Positions 1 to 9,571 of a DNA stretch of 64,000 bases are shown piece by piece. The stretch is from positions 38,011,445-38,075,444 of the forward strand of contig CM018690.1 of NCBI GenBank assembly GCA_009363875.1, given 5' to 3'. The stretch is from Mikania micrantha. Taxonomy: Eukaryota; Streptophyta; Magnoliopsida; Asterales; Asteraceae. The position numbers and the translations under genes are program-made. The stretch's first letter is position 1; each line of letters starts with the position of its first letter. A model generated the notes under the pieces. That model saw nothing but the letters and a program-made list of their open reading frames with translations. It had not been told where the DNA came from and searched no databases.

Positions 1-174
1 GCAAAGGAAACCTACCATTCGAGATACCTCTGACTCAACGTAGAGCATTTTGTTCTAGATAAAATTCAAATCTAAGACCTCACATTAGAGAATCAAGAAA
101 TACTATTAAGAATAAAAGTCATTTAGTTACAAGATATATTGATAGGGAGAAATTATTTGATTTGCATAAAAGTT

Positions 175-217
<43 letters not shown>

Positions 218-534
218 GACTCTAAACTCGTATCATACAAGGAACATTTGTTCTCTCTCTTGCTTCCTGTTTTTGTATGTATTAGAATGACATATAAGGA
301 TTAAAAAGAAATTAGATATTAAGAATTTGTTTTATTTGAAGTTGTAAATTGTTTGAGACAAAAAATAAATGGTTCCTTTTCTAGCCCTTTGTCAAAATAA
401 AAACAAAAATATATAAAAAAAACTCACGAATAGAAGAGATTGAATGAGAGCCGTTGATTGGTGAGATCAAAGCCAAAACCAAGATGAAATATCAGATCAA
501 GTTTCTTATTGGACCACGTGTTTTCTTTTATAGA
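1..534. other. AT-rich intergenic DNA with a 40-bp poly(A) run
   Basis: No gene is visible. The only marked structure is an uninterrupted run of A at 177-216. It could be the tail of a decayed retroposon on the plus strand, but nothing recognisable lies upstream of it. Confidence 0.6.
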
Positions 535-544
535 AAGTTTTAAA

Positions 545-971
545 GGAAAATTACCAAATTAGTCAAAATTGACAACTTTTTTTAATAAAATAATCGCTTA
601 AATTCCGGCCCCTTATCTTTTTAAACGTTACTTTAAACACTCTTTTTCTGTACTTTTTGTAAAGGCCCACATGTCTGTGGCTAAATGGGTGTATTAAGAC
701 CCCTTTTTCTACCGGCGTCTTAGACGCCTCTTTAGACGCCGCTTTACCATATTTGACAGAAAAAGGACGTCTAAAATGGCGTCTAAGACGCCGGTAGAAA
801 AGGGGTCTTAAGACACCCATTTAGACCTCGACAAAGTCGCTGATATGTGAACCCGTATGTTTACAAAAAGTACAGAAAAATGGTGTCTAAAGTGGCGTTT
901 TAGACACCGGAATTTGAGTGATTAGTTTGGTAAAAAGGTGGTCTAAGTTTGACTAATTTGATAAATTTCCC
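545..971. mobile_element. Mutator-like foldback MITE with 10-bp target duplication
   Basis: The 427-bp unit is one long imperfect inverted repeat. The outer arms begin GGAAAATTACCAAATTAGTC and, read from the other strand, GGGAAATTTATCAAATTAGT. The inner arms (about 684-727 and 778-821) contain GGCGTCTAAGACGCC-type palindromes. A perfect 10-bp direct repeat AAGTTTTAAA flanks it at 535-544 and 972-981. A duplication of 9-11 bp with long terminal inverted repeats is typical of Mutator-like elements. It carries no transposase, and open frames inside it are by-products of the palindrome. The family assignment is inferred from duplication length and structure. Confidence 0.85.
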
Positions 972-981
972 AAGTTTTAAA

Positions 982-1260
982 CACTCCCTGGTCCCAATTT
1001 GCTTTATCAGGAAACCCCAAATATTATTTTCACAAACCACGAGATTGAGCACTATGTCTGGTAAAATAGAAGTATTTGGGAAGTGATATAAAATTCGGAT
1101 CTTGTTTGATTCTTCGGCTTTTTTTTTGTCGTATCTTTGTGCGGGTGTCTGGGTCAGGAATTGGTAGCTGGTAAACTAAATGCTCAGACTAGTGATCAAC
1201 TCTAGCATCCTTTAACCGGCCACGTACGAAGTACTGGACACAGTTAAATAAAAAACAAAC
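982..1260. other. Upstream intergenic DNA, no gene
   Basis: No coding signal. It contains the 17-bp word ACAAACCACGAGATTGA at 1032-1048, repeated exactly at 1511-1527 just after the SINE tail, which suggests that this whole stretch took part in an insertion or duplication event. Confidence 0.5.
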
Positions 1261-1510
1261 AACCAAGGGCTTCTAGCCTAATGGTTACCCCTTTTGGCTT
1301 CCCTGTGGGAGGTCATGGGTTCAAATCTCTCCCAACGCGAAATAGGGGTCCTTAGGAGGTCAGGGGGTTTTCCGGTGTGGTTTCCTCCTGGGGTGGTGGT
1401 GGGGTCTCAACGAAGGTAATGGTAATTAGACCTTGGTAACGTGACATGAAAATTAGTGGTTCACACGTTGAAATTAAATGTCGTTCAAAAAATAAAAAAT
1501 AAAATAAAAA
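1261..1510 (+). mobile_element. tRNA-derived SINE
   Basis: A Pol III A-box-like TAGCCTAATGG (1274-1284) is followed about 35 bp later by a B box GGTTCAAATCT (1318-1328), the spacing of an internal tRNA promoter. A tRNA-unrelated body follows, ending in an A-rich tail of repeated AAAATAAAA (about 1485-1510). AAATAAAAAACAAAC occurs on both sides (about 1246-1260 and 1502-1516) and may be the target duplication, although its A-richness weakens that. The element sits about 290 bp upstream of the start codon of the host gene and so within its distal promoter. Confidence 0.75.
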
Positions 1511-1648
1511 ACAAACCACGAGATTGAAAAATAAATACCATACCTGCCTTCCTGCCGTAACCACGTTCATACACTTCTCGTCACCTCATTGGCTGGTTCA
1601 AACCATGGGTCCCACACAAATGCCTATTTGTAGAATGACCGAAATTGC

Positions 1649-1676
1649 CACGTGGGCCCATCTTTTTCTTTATATA
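1649..1676 (+). promoter_or_regulatory. Core promoter of the DUF7950-like gene: G-box plus TATA
   Basis: CACGTG (1649-1654, a G-box bound by bZIP/bHLH factors) overlaps TGGGCC (1653-1658, a site-II/TCP-type motif). A TATA box TATATA (1671-1676) follows about 20 bp later. The predicted transcription start is near 1700, giving a 5' UTR of about 95 nt to the ATG at 1796. The spacing and order fit a plant Pol II promoter. Light, ABA or growth control through these motifs is a guess from the motifs only. Confidence 0.6.
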
Positions 1677-1795
1677 CCAATCCTATCACCGATTCTCATC
1701 AAACCTGTTAACATCCCACTCATACAAAGTACAAACCGATTTTCGTTACCAAAATTCCAAAAACCACTAGCTGGGGATCCAATTCCGACGAAGAA

Positions 1796-2740
1796 ATGAA
1801 CGGTAAAGGTGGTTGCTGCATAGCGAAATATGGAGGAGGAGGTGGTGGTGGTGGTGGTATGTCAAAAGTGGATAGGATAATGCTCAAGTTCCGGCCGATT
1901 GCACCGAAACCGGTGGCGGATGGGTCGGCTTCCGGTGGTTTAGCAACGGATAACAGCAATGGCTACGTTAAATGTGGAAGAATTAAGAGAAAATATGTTA
2001 GGGTTAAGAAGAACAAAAACGATAATTCTAAAAGACGCGGAGATGAGAGTATGAAGTTTAAAGCATGGTCGTCGTCTTCACCGCCGGTGGTGACACTTCC
2101 TTTGTTGCCGGAGATTCCAGATCGGAAACTGAAGACGGTTACCGGTTCTTCAGATCTGTTATCCCCGGTAGTAATAACAACGTGTAGGAATAGTAGTAGC
2201 ATTAATAATAAAAAAATGTTAGCACCGGGACCGGTATGGTTAAGTTTTAAGGATCAGGAGCTGGTTAGGGTTCATAAACCGGTGCAACCACCACCGGCAC
2301 GACTACCGCAAGTGGTGTCATACGTTACTGTAGAAAGCGTGACCGACACGTGGGTGGATTGGAAAGTGTTAGGATGTACGGACGAGGAGATAATGATGAA
2401 CATGGAGAAGGACACGTGTCCAGGTTTCATATCGGACGGTCAAGATAGAGTTGTTTGGACGAACACGGCGTTTAGAAATATGTCTGGAATCGGACACGTG
2501 ATCGACGGAGATGATATAGCGGTTGTTTTAGTTCGGAAGGATGAACGGACGCGATCTCCGGTGACATACCCAGCTTTCACTTGCAAAGTGAGGGTTACCT
2601 TTGCGGCAGTTCATGGCCACCGGAAAACTACTTCTCCGTGTTCTCCGGCATTAACGCTGCCGTGTGACGGTTGGAGGATGGAGCGAGGTAGCTGCGCATG
2701 GCGGTTGGACGTTATAGCCGCTCTTAGTTTGGGTCGGTAA
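1796..2740 (+). CDS. Plant-specific DUF7950-like protein, 314 aa, single exon
   Basis: This is the only convincing host gene. Residues 13-21 are polyglycine. The motif DRIMLKFRPIAPKP (26-39) matches what I recall as a conserved N-terminal signature of the DUF7950 family. A basic cluster at 59-81 (KCGRIKRKYVRVKK and onward) looks like a nuclear localisation signal. The C-terminal half from about residue 177 (VESVTDTWVDW) to the end (CAWRLDVIAALSLGR) is the conserved domain, with WTN and several Cys and Trp residues. No signal peptide or membrane segment is seen. The start was chosen because it follows a good promoter and has a plant-like context (AGAAATGAAC). The biochemical role of the family is unknown to me; a nuclear regulatory role is only inferred from the basic cluster. 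No intron is needed. The family name is from memory; that it is a real gene is firmer. Confidence 0.85.
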   Translation: MNGKGGCCIAKYGGGGGGGGGMSKVDRIMLKFRPIAPKPVADGSASGGLATDNSNGYVKCGRIKRKYVRVKKNKNDNSKRRGDESMKFKAWSSSSPPVVTLPLLPEIPDRKLKTVTGSSDLLSPVVITTCRNSSSINNKKMLAPGPVWLSFKDQELVRVHKPVQPPPARLPQVVSYVTVESVTDTWVDWKVLGCTDEEIMMNMEKDTCPGFISDGQDRVVWTNTAFRNMSGIGHVIDGDDIAVVLVRKDERTRSPVTYPAFTCKVRVTFAAVHGHRKTTSPCSPALTLPCDGWRMERGSCAWRLDVIAALSLGR

Positions 2741-3200
2741 AACCTCAACTTCATTTATCCTAACAACACCATTAATTGTAACTATTTTTCCATCATTTAA
2801 TTTTGTTGATGATGATGTGGTGTTAAACCTAGATTATACTTTGAAATTAAAATATATATATATATATTTATTGTCAATTATTGTCCTTATAAATCATACA
2901 AGAACAGGATAACTTTATATTCTGTACAAAAAAAAAAATGATTGTTGATCGATTGATCATGGGTCTAATTGAAAGAAGTTTTTAATTTCTTTCTATTGAT
3001 CATGCAATGATATAATTAGTTTGAAGTAGTCTTAAAAAAAAAATATAGGTAAGGATTTTAATATTTATACATCATCCTCATTATTTATACATCATATTTA
3101 TGTCAAATCAATCACATTATAATTATATAATTTTCACCTACATATATTTTTTAAATATTATTTAATATTATAAAGTACGAAGATTGTTGTTATCAATTTA
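2741..3200. other. 3' flank of the host gene, AT-rich
   Basis: It contains the presumed 3' UTR, a short AT microsatellite around 2851-2868 and a small inverted repeat GAAAGAA/TTCTTTC near 2970. No canonical AATAAA stands out close to the stop codon, which is common in plants. No other gene is seen. Confidence 0.45.
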
Positions 3201-3533
3201 GGCTCTCTCCAATGGGCATGTTGAGAGGGTGCATTTAGCCCACGTGGACTTTGCACTTCAGAAGGATGCAATGTGGTTTGGTGACTAGGCGGTTGCATTT
3301 AGAAGATTGCACTTGGTCAAGTGCGGTGCATTTGAAGTTCATGTGGACCCTCTTTCCAAAATTATATATAAAATGAAATGATGATGTGAAAGAGAGATGA
3401 TGCATGTATGAAGGATGTGTTGGAGTTAAAAGGATGAGAGAGAATGAATGTAAAAAAGATAGGTAAAAAGCTGATGTGGCAATGATGATTAGGATGCATG
3501 TAGCAAATACATGGTTATGCATTGCGGGTAGTC
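3201..3533. mobile_element. Candidate PIF/Harbinger-type MITE
   Basis: The left end GGCTCTCTCCAATGGGCATG and the right end read from the other strand (GACTACCCGCAATGCATAAC) are loosely similar. They abut TTA on the left (3198-3200) and TAA on the right (3534-3536). The length of 333 bp and lack of coding fit a MITE. The terminal repeats are weak and the flanking trinucleotides are not identical, so this is tentative. Confidence 0.4.
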
Positions 3534-4138
3534 TAAGTAATCTTAATTTGCTCTAATTTTACTCTCTCAAGGCCTAGTCTAGAATTAACTGTGTATCTAA
3601 AATTAAAATACTAATAACACCTAAACAAAATTGTATCCTTAGATAATACGTAGTTACGTACATTAGAAAACTAAGCTCTTTAAAAACATCATAATAAATA
3701 AACTAAAAAACAATATTGTTTAACCTTGAAGGAAGTGGTGCATTGGTTAAATTGAAAGATAGACAACCTAAAGATTTTAAGTTTAATCTTTCTTAAAACA
3801 ACTTTCCTTTGAGGTCATCGACACCGTTACTTGCGATTGTGTTTTATATGTTTCTTCTGGTTAGTCAGACATTGAGGGGACTAATGATTTACCATGTAAG
3901 TAGGTTCCACGGTCATCAAAAATTAAATAAATAAAAACTATTTATTGTTTTTTTTGACCCCTTATCTTTTTTATATGTTTTATAACTAAAAAGTATAAGG
4001 GCCCTTCTCCAATTTCTTTTATTTATTTATTTTCTGTCAAGAACTCCACTCAAGAACATAATGTAAAAATCAATCTCCAAAATAGTGGGAAAACAAAGAA
4101 AAAACTATGCTAAAACCGCTTTATTGTGGGTGTTGTAA
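3534..4138. other. Intergenic DNA containing a degenerate SINE-like patch
   Basis: At 3726-3938 an A-box-like TGGTGCATTGGTTAA (3736-3750) and a weak B-box-like sequence (about 3775-3789) precede an A-rich end (AATTAAATAAATAAAAAC). This resembles an old tRNA-derived SINE. The rest is featureless AT-rich DNA. Confidence 0.4.
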
Positions 4139-4889
4139 GGCCACACGGAGTCGTCCCGTGCTTCCCCACTTTTCCCCGTTGCCACATTAGCGCCACATCA
4201 GCTTTTCTCACTTTTCCCTACTTTTCCCCACTTTTTCCCATTTTGCACGGTGTCGTCCCACTTTTCCCCATTTTCAAATCTTATTTTTAATTAATTATTT
4301 AAACAATAAATAATAATAATAATAATAAAATAAAAAAAAGATTCATTAAATTTAAAATAAAAAAAAAGAATACAACCAAAAAAAAAAAGAGAATACAACT
4401 TAAAAAATTAAATTAAAAAACCTAGAAGGCATTTGTGGACGATACTCGTAGCAGAAGTTTGGTTGATTCGGAGAAGTTTGGTTGATTCGGAGATGACATT
4501 TGTGGACGATACTTGGGTGTGTTGAACGGGTTCATTTGAGCCGTTTGAACATTTTTTGGTCGTAGTTTTCTAAATTTCTTGCTTGACGACCCACCACGGG
4601 ATGAACCTCCTTCCATTTTACTTGAAAATTTTATAAATTTAGTGTATAGATTGTAGAAAATGAGAGAAAAGTGTGAGATTTGTGGTTGTTTAGAGTTATT
4701 TAAATAGGAAAAAATTAGATTTTTTTTTTAAAAAAAACCCACCATTCTTCCCATCTCAGCTTCAATTGGTGAGTGGTTCCCGATTAATCCCACCCCACTT
4801 CCGGGGGGGGGGGGGTGGTGGTGTTCCCACTTTTCCCCATTCCGGTAAAACCCTCCCCGGCTACTTCCCGATGCCCACTCCGGGTGACC
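4139..4889 (-). mobile_element. Internally deleted PIF/Harbinger element, minus orientation
   Basis: The 751-bp unit is flanked by TAA on both sides (4136-4138 and 4890-4892), the 3-bp target duplication of PIF/Harbinger. Terminal repeats are GGCCACACGGAGTCG on the left and GGTCACCCGGAGTGG read from the right. The ends and the first ORF1 codons match the larger element at 19359-21402 in the opposite direction, so the two belong to one family. Nearly all of ORF1 has been lost here. Confidence 0.85.
4422..4616 (-). pseudogene. Truncated start of Harbinger ORF1
   Basis: The 64-codon remnant starts MEGGSSRGGSS and continues KKFRKLRPKN and MNPFNTPKYRPQM, matching the N-terminus of ORF1 of the element at 19359-21402. 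After that the frame runs into the deletion and rejoins near the 3' end of the element. It is non-functional. It is useful because it keeps the frame that the larger copy has lost by one base near 19680. Confidence 0.75.
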
Positions 4890-4892
4890 TAA

Positions 4893-5311
4893 GATATTAA
4901 TTACCGGGTATCTTTTTACTTTTGTTACAAATATCCGGAGCAAGATTAAATAAAACCAATTTTAATAAATAAATAAACCATATGAAACACTAATACATAC
5001 GGTAGGGGTTGAAAGAGTGAGATTAAGGTACGCCGTTTCTTAATAGAAACATTTTTAAACCAAAATAAATCGTTTTTTTACACAAACTAGAAGATATATG
5101 TGTAGGATAGGCATCCATAGAGACATACAAAACATCAAGTATTACAAATAACTAGTCTGGCGGTAGCCTCTTAACTTTTCTTATATGATGTCTTGAGTTA
5201 GAGTCTCATCCATAGACTAAAGCAAAAATATTGCTTTAAATTAAGGTAGAGAGTTTTATTAGTTGTAGGTTTCATCTTGGGTTAGATCCCTATGTTCAAT
5301 GTATGCAATAC
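4893..5311. other. Intergenic DNA up to the gypsy insertion
   Basis: No gene. At 5156-5206 a tRNA-promoter-like arrangement (AGTCTGGCGGTAGCC, then GAGTTAGAGTCTC) hints at a degraded SINE. AATAC at 5307-5311 is the left target duplication of the retrotransposon that follows. Confidence 0.5.
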
Positions 5312-7763
5312 TGTCACACCCCGGGCCGGCGGGAACGGATCGGGTTTCCCCGTCGGGCGGAAGGTTCCCGGGGCGCGATATCTTTGAGGTGATAATCAAA
5401 TGATCAGATTGTTTACATAGCACATGAGATATAAATGAGAAATGCTAATCATGACATGAAATAGAATTACAAAGTTAAATTACATTGTACATCATAATTT
5501 AACTAAGTAAATCTAATCAAAAAGAATCATTGAGTTTATATCTTGAACTGTACAAGATATACAAAAGTGATTCACTGTTTTGTCATATCAAAAGTATGCA
5601 GTCAAAAGTAAGCTAGGTCTTCTAAGAGTCCACTAGCTTAACACTTGCACAATTGTATCTACACCGGTCCGTCACCTGAGAAAACATGCATTTAAACAAA
5701 GTCAACACTAGGTTGGTGAGTTCATAAGTAAGTAAATTGAAAACCATTGAATTGATCATGCACACATCCACAATGTCATACTTGTTACTTGTAATACTTG
5801 TTTCATCTGTACCACCCAATGGCCTCTCCTTAGTTATATGTACAAGTAGTGTATCACCTGATCAAGTATGCTTATATATAGGGAATCCTGAAAGGGTCAA
5901 GCCCAGACGCTATCCCACCACATACTCAGTCAAGTTCCACACCACTTGCGATACAACTAAAGATATCCATTACCCCGCTTATTCATCGCACTTGATATGT
6001 GTTCAGTTATTGTATTGAAGATAGAATAATATATTGTATGGGGTTTAATTATCAAACCGAAGTATTGATAACCCTCGATGTATTAAGGAATTTTAGATTA
6101 ATATAATCTTGTCCTTGTATTATTCTATACTTGAGGTGGGTTAACTGATGATACTCTATTAAATATTAAGAGTGTGAGTTAACCCCTTGCAACTTGTTCT
6201 TGAACCATAGTGCATAGAGCCTAAAAGGAATCCATTGAAATCCTCACGTAATCAGATTTCAATGCATCCGATTTATCTCTACCACTTTGCATGTCTATTG
6301 TCCTCAACGAAATCTATTACTAGTAGTGTCACATGAGAGCAGATCACCTTCTCAACCTACTAGTCAATAGGGTTCTCGCTGGATTAATTACTTATCACTG
6401 TAGATTAATATCACCATGTGTCGCTTACCAGAACCTGACTTGAGGTCGCCCTGTCACCGGTCATACGTTACCGGCCATTGAATTGTTACGATCAACATAC
6501 TAGCCCTACAAGCTAGAGGTTTGTCAAACCTATGGTACCACTATGCTATCGTCGGTTTAGTCACGTCAAACTAACTGGTCAGCGAATTAAAGGGACTTAC
6601 ATGATCAACTTGAACAACTTGGCACATGATTGAAGTGATATAATGCAAACAGGTCAATAGTAACTAATTGTAATTGTATTCACTTGTACTCTTGTTCTCA
6701 TTGTCATATGTTCTCCGTGATATTAACAAAGTTAAATAAGAACTAGTCTTATTAGGTTATGTTAATTAATTGAGTGAATGATGTTGTTATCATGAAATTA
6801 TGTTATCATGATTATCATTCCATGCTACTTGTTCTTCTTGTAATATGTGTTGAGTTATAAGGTTAAGTATTATAAGATCTAGTCTTATTACACTTATTTA
6901 ACTCTTGTATTGAATGATGTAGTAAAGATATATTATCTTTATATCATTCTTGTGTTTTGCTCTTGTAATCATGTCATCATGTTTCCTTGTAATTGTTACA
7001 ATGTCATTTCTTGTAAGAATAACTAAGTGTTGTAAGAGTTAACTTACTACTAAGTTATTCTATTGTATCGATGAGTTATGATATTAAAAATATCATCATC
7101 ATCTTATCTTTCCTGTATTCTTGAATTCAAACAAGCATGCATACAATGATTTATGATAATAAGCAATTTAATATCAAATAATCAAAGTATTAACAATATG
7201 TAAGCAAAACTTTTAAATAAATAAAAGTAAAGCATGTTTCTCAGCCCCGAGAGTTTAAAATCAGTAAAGATTAAAGAAAAGGGGCATATGAACTCACCTT
7301 GTAGTACTGGGGGTTTGACTTGACCTAAGTGAGAATGCACGCGCTCTCGTTTGAATTTGTTGTGTTCACAATCCTGTATTAATTCACATCGTTTGTAACT
7401 CGTAAGTATAAGTTGTAATAGTTTCATGTGTGCGTATGTGTAGGTGTTAGCCCTATAGTTGGCTAACACACGTAGGTCTCGATCATCATTCGGCCCTTAC
7501 TCTCGTCTTATAGAAGATACTCACATTTAACCTATTTGTTTACTTAACTAATCATGTTTTTAGAGTTTTATGTTTAGCTTGAAATCGACTCATATCTAGT
7601 AATGAAATCTTGAATCCACTATAGTTGATATTTACACGACTCATTTTCCTACACGTTTTACTTAATTAATTAGTTACCAACTTTGTAGTATAAGGTCATT
7701 AATCAATTCCCATGTACATTATCATTACAACTTAATTGCTGGTGTTGATTCTAAACCACCCCA

Positions 7764-8294
7764 TGTGGGCCGAATGTTAACTCAGCCCAAATAGGAAATG
7801 GGCCGAATTGAGTCTTATGGGCCAAGTGCATATGCATGGGCCATTTATGCAAGCTTGGACAGGATCAGGTCTTGGGCCAAGGTAATAAGTATTGGGCCCC
7901 ATAGGCAAATGGGCTGAAACGATGTTGGGCTAGGCATGCTGTCATTGAGCCAAGTTAGAAACGTGTGGACCAAAGAGAAAGGTTAGGCTGCTTAAGGGCC
8001 AATGTGGGCCGGGGTGTGCATGGCCGAATCACTGCTTGTCGAATGGCTTAACCTCACCCGAATGTCTTAGCCATGACCGAACCAATGTGACCGGCGAATG
8101 GATGTAGTCGACTGACATGCTCGAATGAGCTCAGCCGAATGGTGGGTGGCTGAGTGAGTTGTTCGGGCGAATGTAGGTGGGCGAAGGAGGTTCATTCGGG
8201 GCTGGTGGTCGAATGGGCTGTGCCGAATGAAGGAGTGGCGACTGAGGGTGGTGTCTGGCGACTGAACCAGTCGGCGAATGGAGGTAGTCATTCG
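7764..8294 (-). repeat. TGGGCC- and CGAATG-dense block in the LTR leader
   Basis: At least seven TGGGCC words occur in 7764-8010. Nine CGAATG words (starting at 8040, 8059, 8095, 8122, 8136, 8168, 8210, 8224 and 8275) plus two inverted CATTCG (8193 and 8289) occur in the next 255 bp. The block is repeated in the other LTR at 16819-17349. Function is unknown. TGGGCC is a known TCP/site-II promoter word, but here it lies downstream of the likely TATA box. Confidence 0.6.
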
Positions 8295-8714
8295 GCGAAA
8301 GTGTCTCCTTCGCTGGGCTGAGTAAGGGCGGCCGTGGGTTTCGGACCAGTGGACCTTTCAAGCTAATCAGAGGTATTCCATGGTGGGGATATGCAAGAAC
8401 TAAGATTTAGAGGTTGTGGGTCGAAGAAAATAGAGGTAGAATCGGTTAGGGTGAGTGGTTCGAACCATGGGTTGAAAACCCTAGTTTTCGTGAGATTAAA
8501 GCTTCAATACCTCGATTTCAGGTGGGTTTGAGCTCCGATCTGTTGTACTTTCGTGTAGAGGGGAATGAGAGCTTCAAATAGGTTCAAGAATGGGTGAATT
8601 TGGTGAAGAAATGAGAAAGTTATGGAGGAGAGAAGATCTTTGGTGGCTAGGGTTTTCAAAACCGGGATTTCTAAATTTTATGAAGAAGATGAAGTGGAAA
8701 TGTGAGAAAATAAG

Positions 8715-8744
8715 CTCACTTGTGGTATTTATACCACGAGTGAG
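8715..8744 (-). promoter_or_regulatory. LTR TATA box centred in a 30-bp palindrome (3' LTR)
   Basis: Arms CTCACTTGTGGTAT (8715-8728) and ATACCACGAGTGAG (8731-8744) pair over 14 positions with one T-G. The minus strand reads TATAAATA across the centre (8726-8733), the likely TATA box. Transcription would start near 8695 going left. Confidence 0.6.
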
Positions 8745-9517
8745 TTCGGGTTCGTTTTCGTTGCTCGGTTCGCGTTTTCGTTCCGTTTCCGGAACGTAAC
8801 GCGCGTATTTAAATGGAATTAAATAAAAGGATTTAACTTAATTATTTTGATGAGTTTCAAAATTGTAAAATGTTATTTATTTAATTTTATTAAATTATTT
8901 TCGTTCGTGACGTGTTTTCGTTGTCGTTTCGTCAGATCGCGTAACCTTCGCGCGTAATTCGTTCGAATCGTCACCCGAACGAATACGACGATGGTTTTGC
9001 TTTCTGACTTTTGTTTTCTACTTCTCAGTCATTATTTTAGAATTCTAAACTCACAGATATGTTTGTGTGAATCGTCACCCACGCAAACACATTGTCAGTT
9101 CGTTATTCTGAAATAACGCTGCGTTTGTGTTTAAATTGTGTTTCCTCACTGTCGGACTCAACTAAACATCCTGTTTTCACATTTTTCTTGTACTGATTCG
9201 TCGGCCATCTGATTCCTGTCATCTGTGGACATCAGATCGCAACCGATACGTTTTCGTTGTTTACTTGAACACTGTTGTTTCTTGTGATTCGTTGTGTTAA
9301 CTGTACTTAAGTTTTCACTTAAATACACACAACTATTGTTTCAAATGTATGTCGTACTTACTGTATTTAAGTTTACACAAAAATACGTACAACTGTGTAT
9401 TGTATTTTGAATTATGATAACACATTCACTGTTCATGTACTTGTATATACACATAGTATAGAGTGAGTGTACACGTACCGTACGGACTTGCCGGACGATC
9501 TGGTACTTGATGTTACA

Positions 9518-9553
9518 GTCTCCCCTTGTTAAAGAAATTTCGTCCCGAAATTT
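9518..9553 (-). promoter_or_regulatory. Polypurine tract and upstream hairpin of the intact element
   Basis: On the minus strand AACAAGGGGAGAC (9518-9530 on the plus strand) directly precedes the 3' LTR and is the plus-strand primer. Just upstream lies a perfect hairpin, AAATTTCG and CGAAATTT (9535-9542 and 9546-9553) around a 3-nt loop read GGA on the minus strand. The same design recurs in the other LTR elements of the window. Confidence 0.85.
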
Positions 9554-9571
9554 AAGCATCAAAGTCGGGCT

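Larger units (their letters stand above)
5312..9517 (-). repeat. 3' LTR of the intact Tekay-type element
   Basis: This long terminal repeat is read right to left. The U3 start is at 9517 and the U5 end at 5312. A minus-strand TATA box lies at 8726-8733, so U3 would be about 0.8 kb and the transcribed R-U5 part about 3.4 kb. Blocks within it are a TGGGCC cluster (about 7764-8010), a CGAATG cluster (8040-8294) and a hairpin-rich AT region (about 6040-7100). It has no coding capacity of its own. Confidence 0.95.

Noticed and set aside
177..216. Processed pseudogene ending in the poly(A) run
   Set aside because: No coding similarity was seen upstream of the run.
5156..5300. SINE upstream of the gypsy insertion
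   Set aside because: The box-like words are weak and no clear tail or duplication was found; mentioned only in the intergenic entry.
8067..8361. Small frames in the 4.2-kb LTRs (also at 17122-17416 and 5622-6018)
   Set aside because: Identical in both LTRs only because the LTRs are identical; low complexity and no domains.
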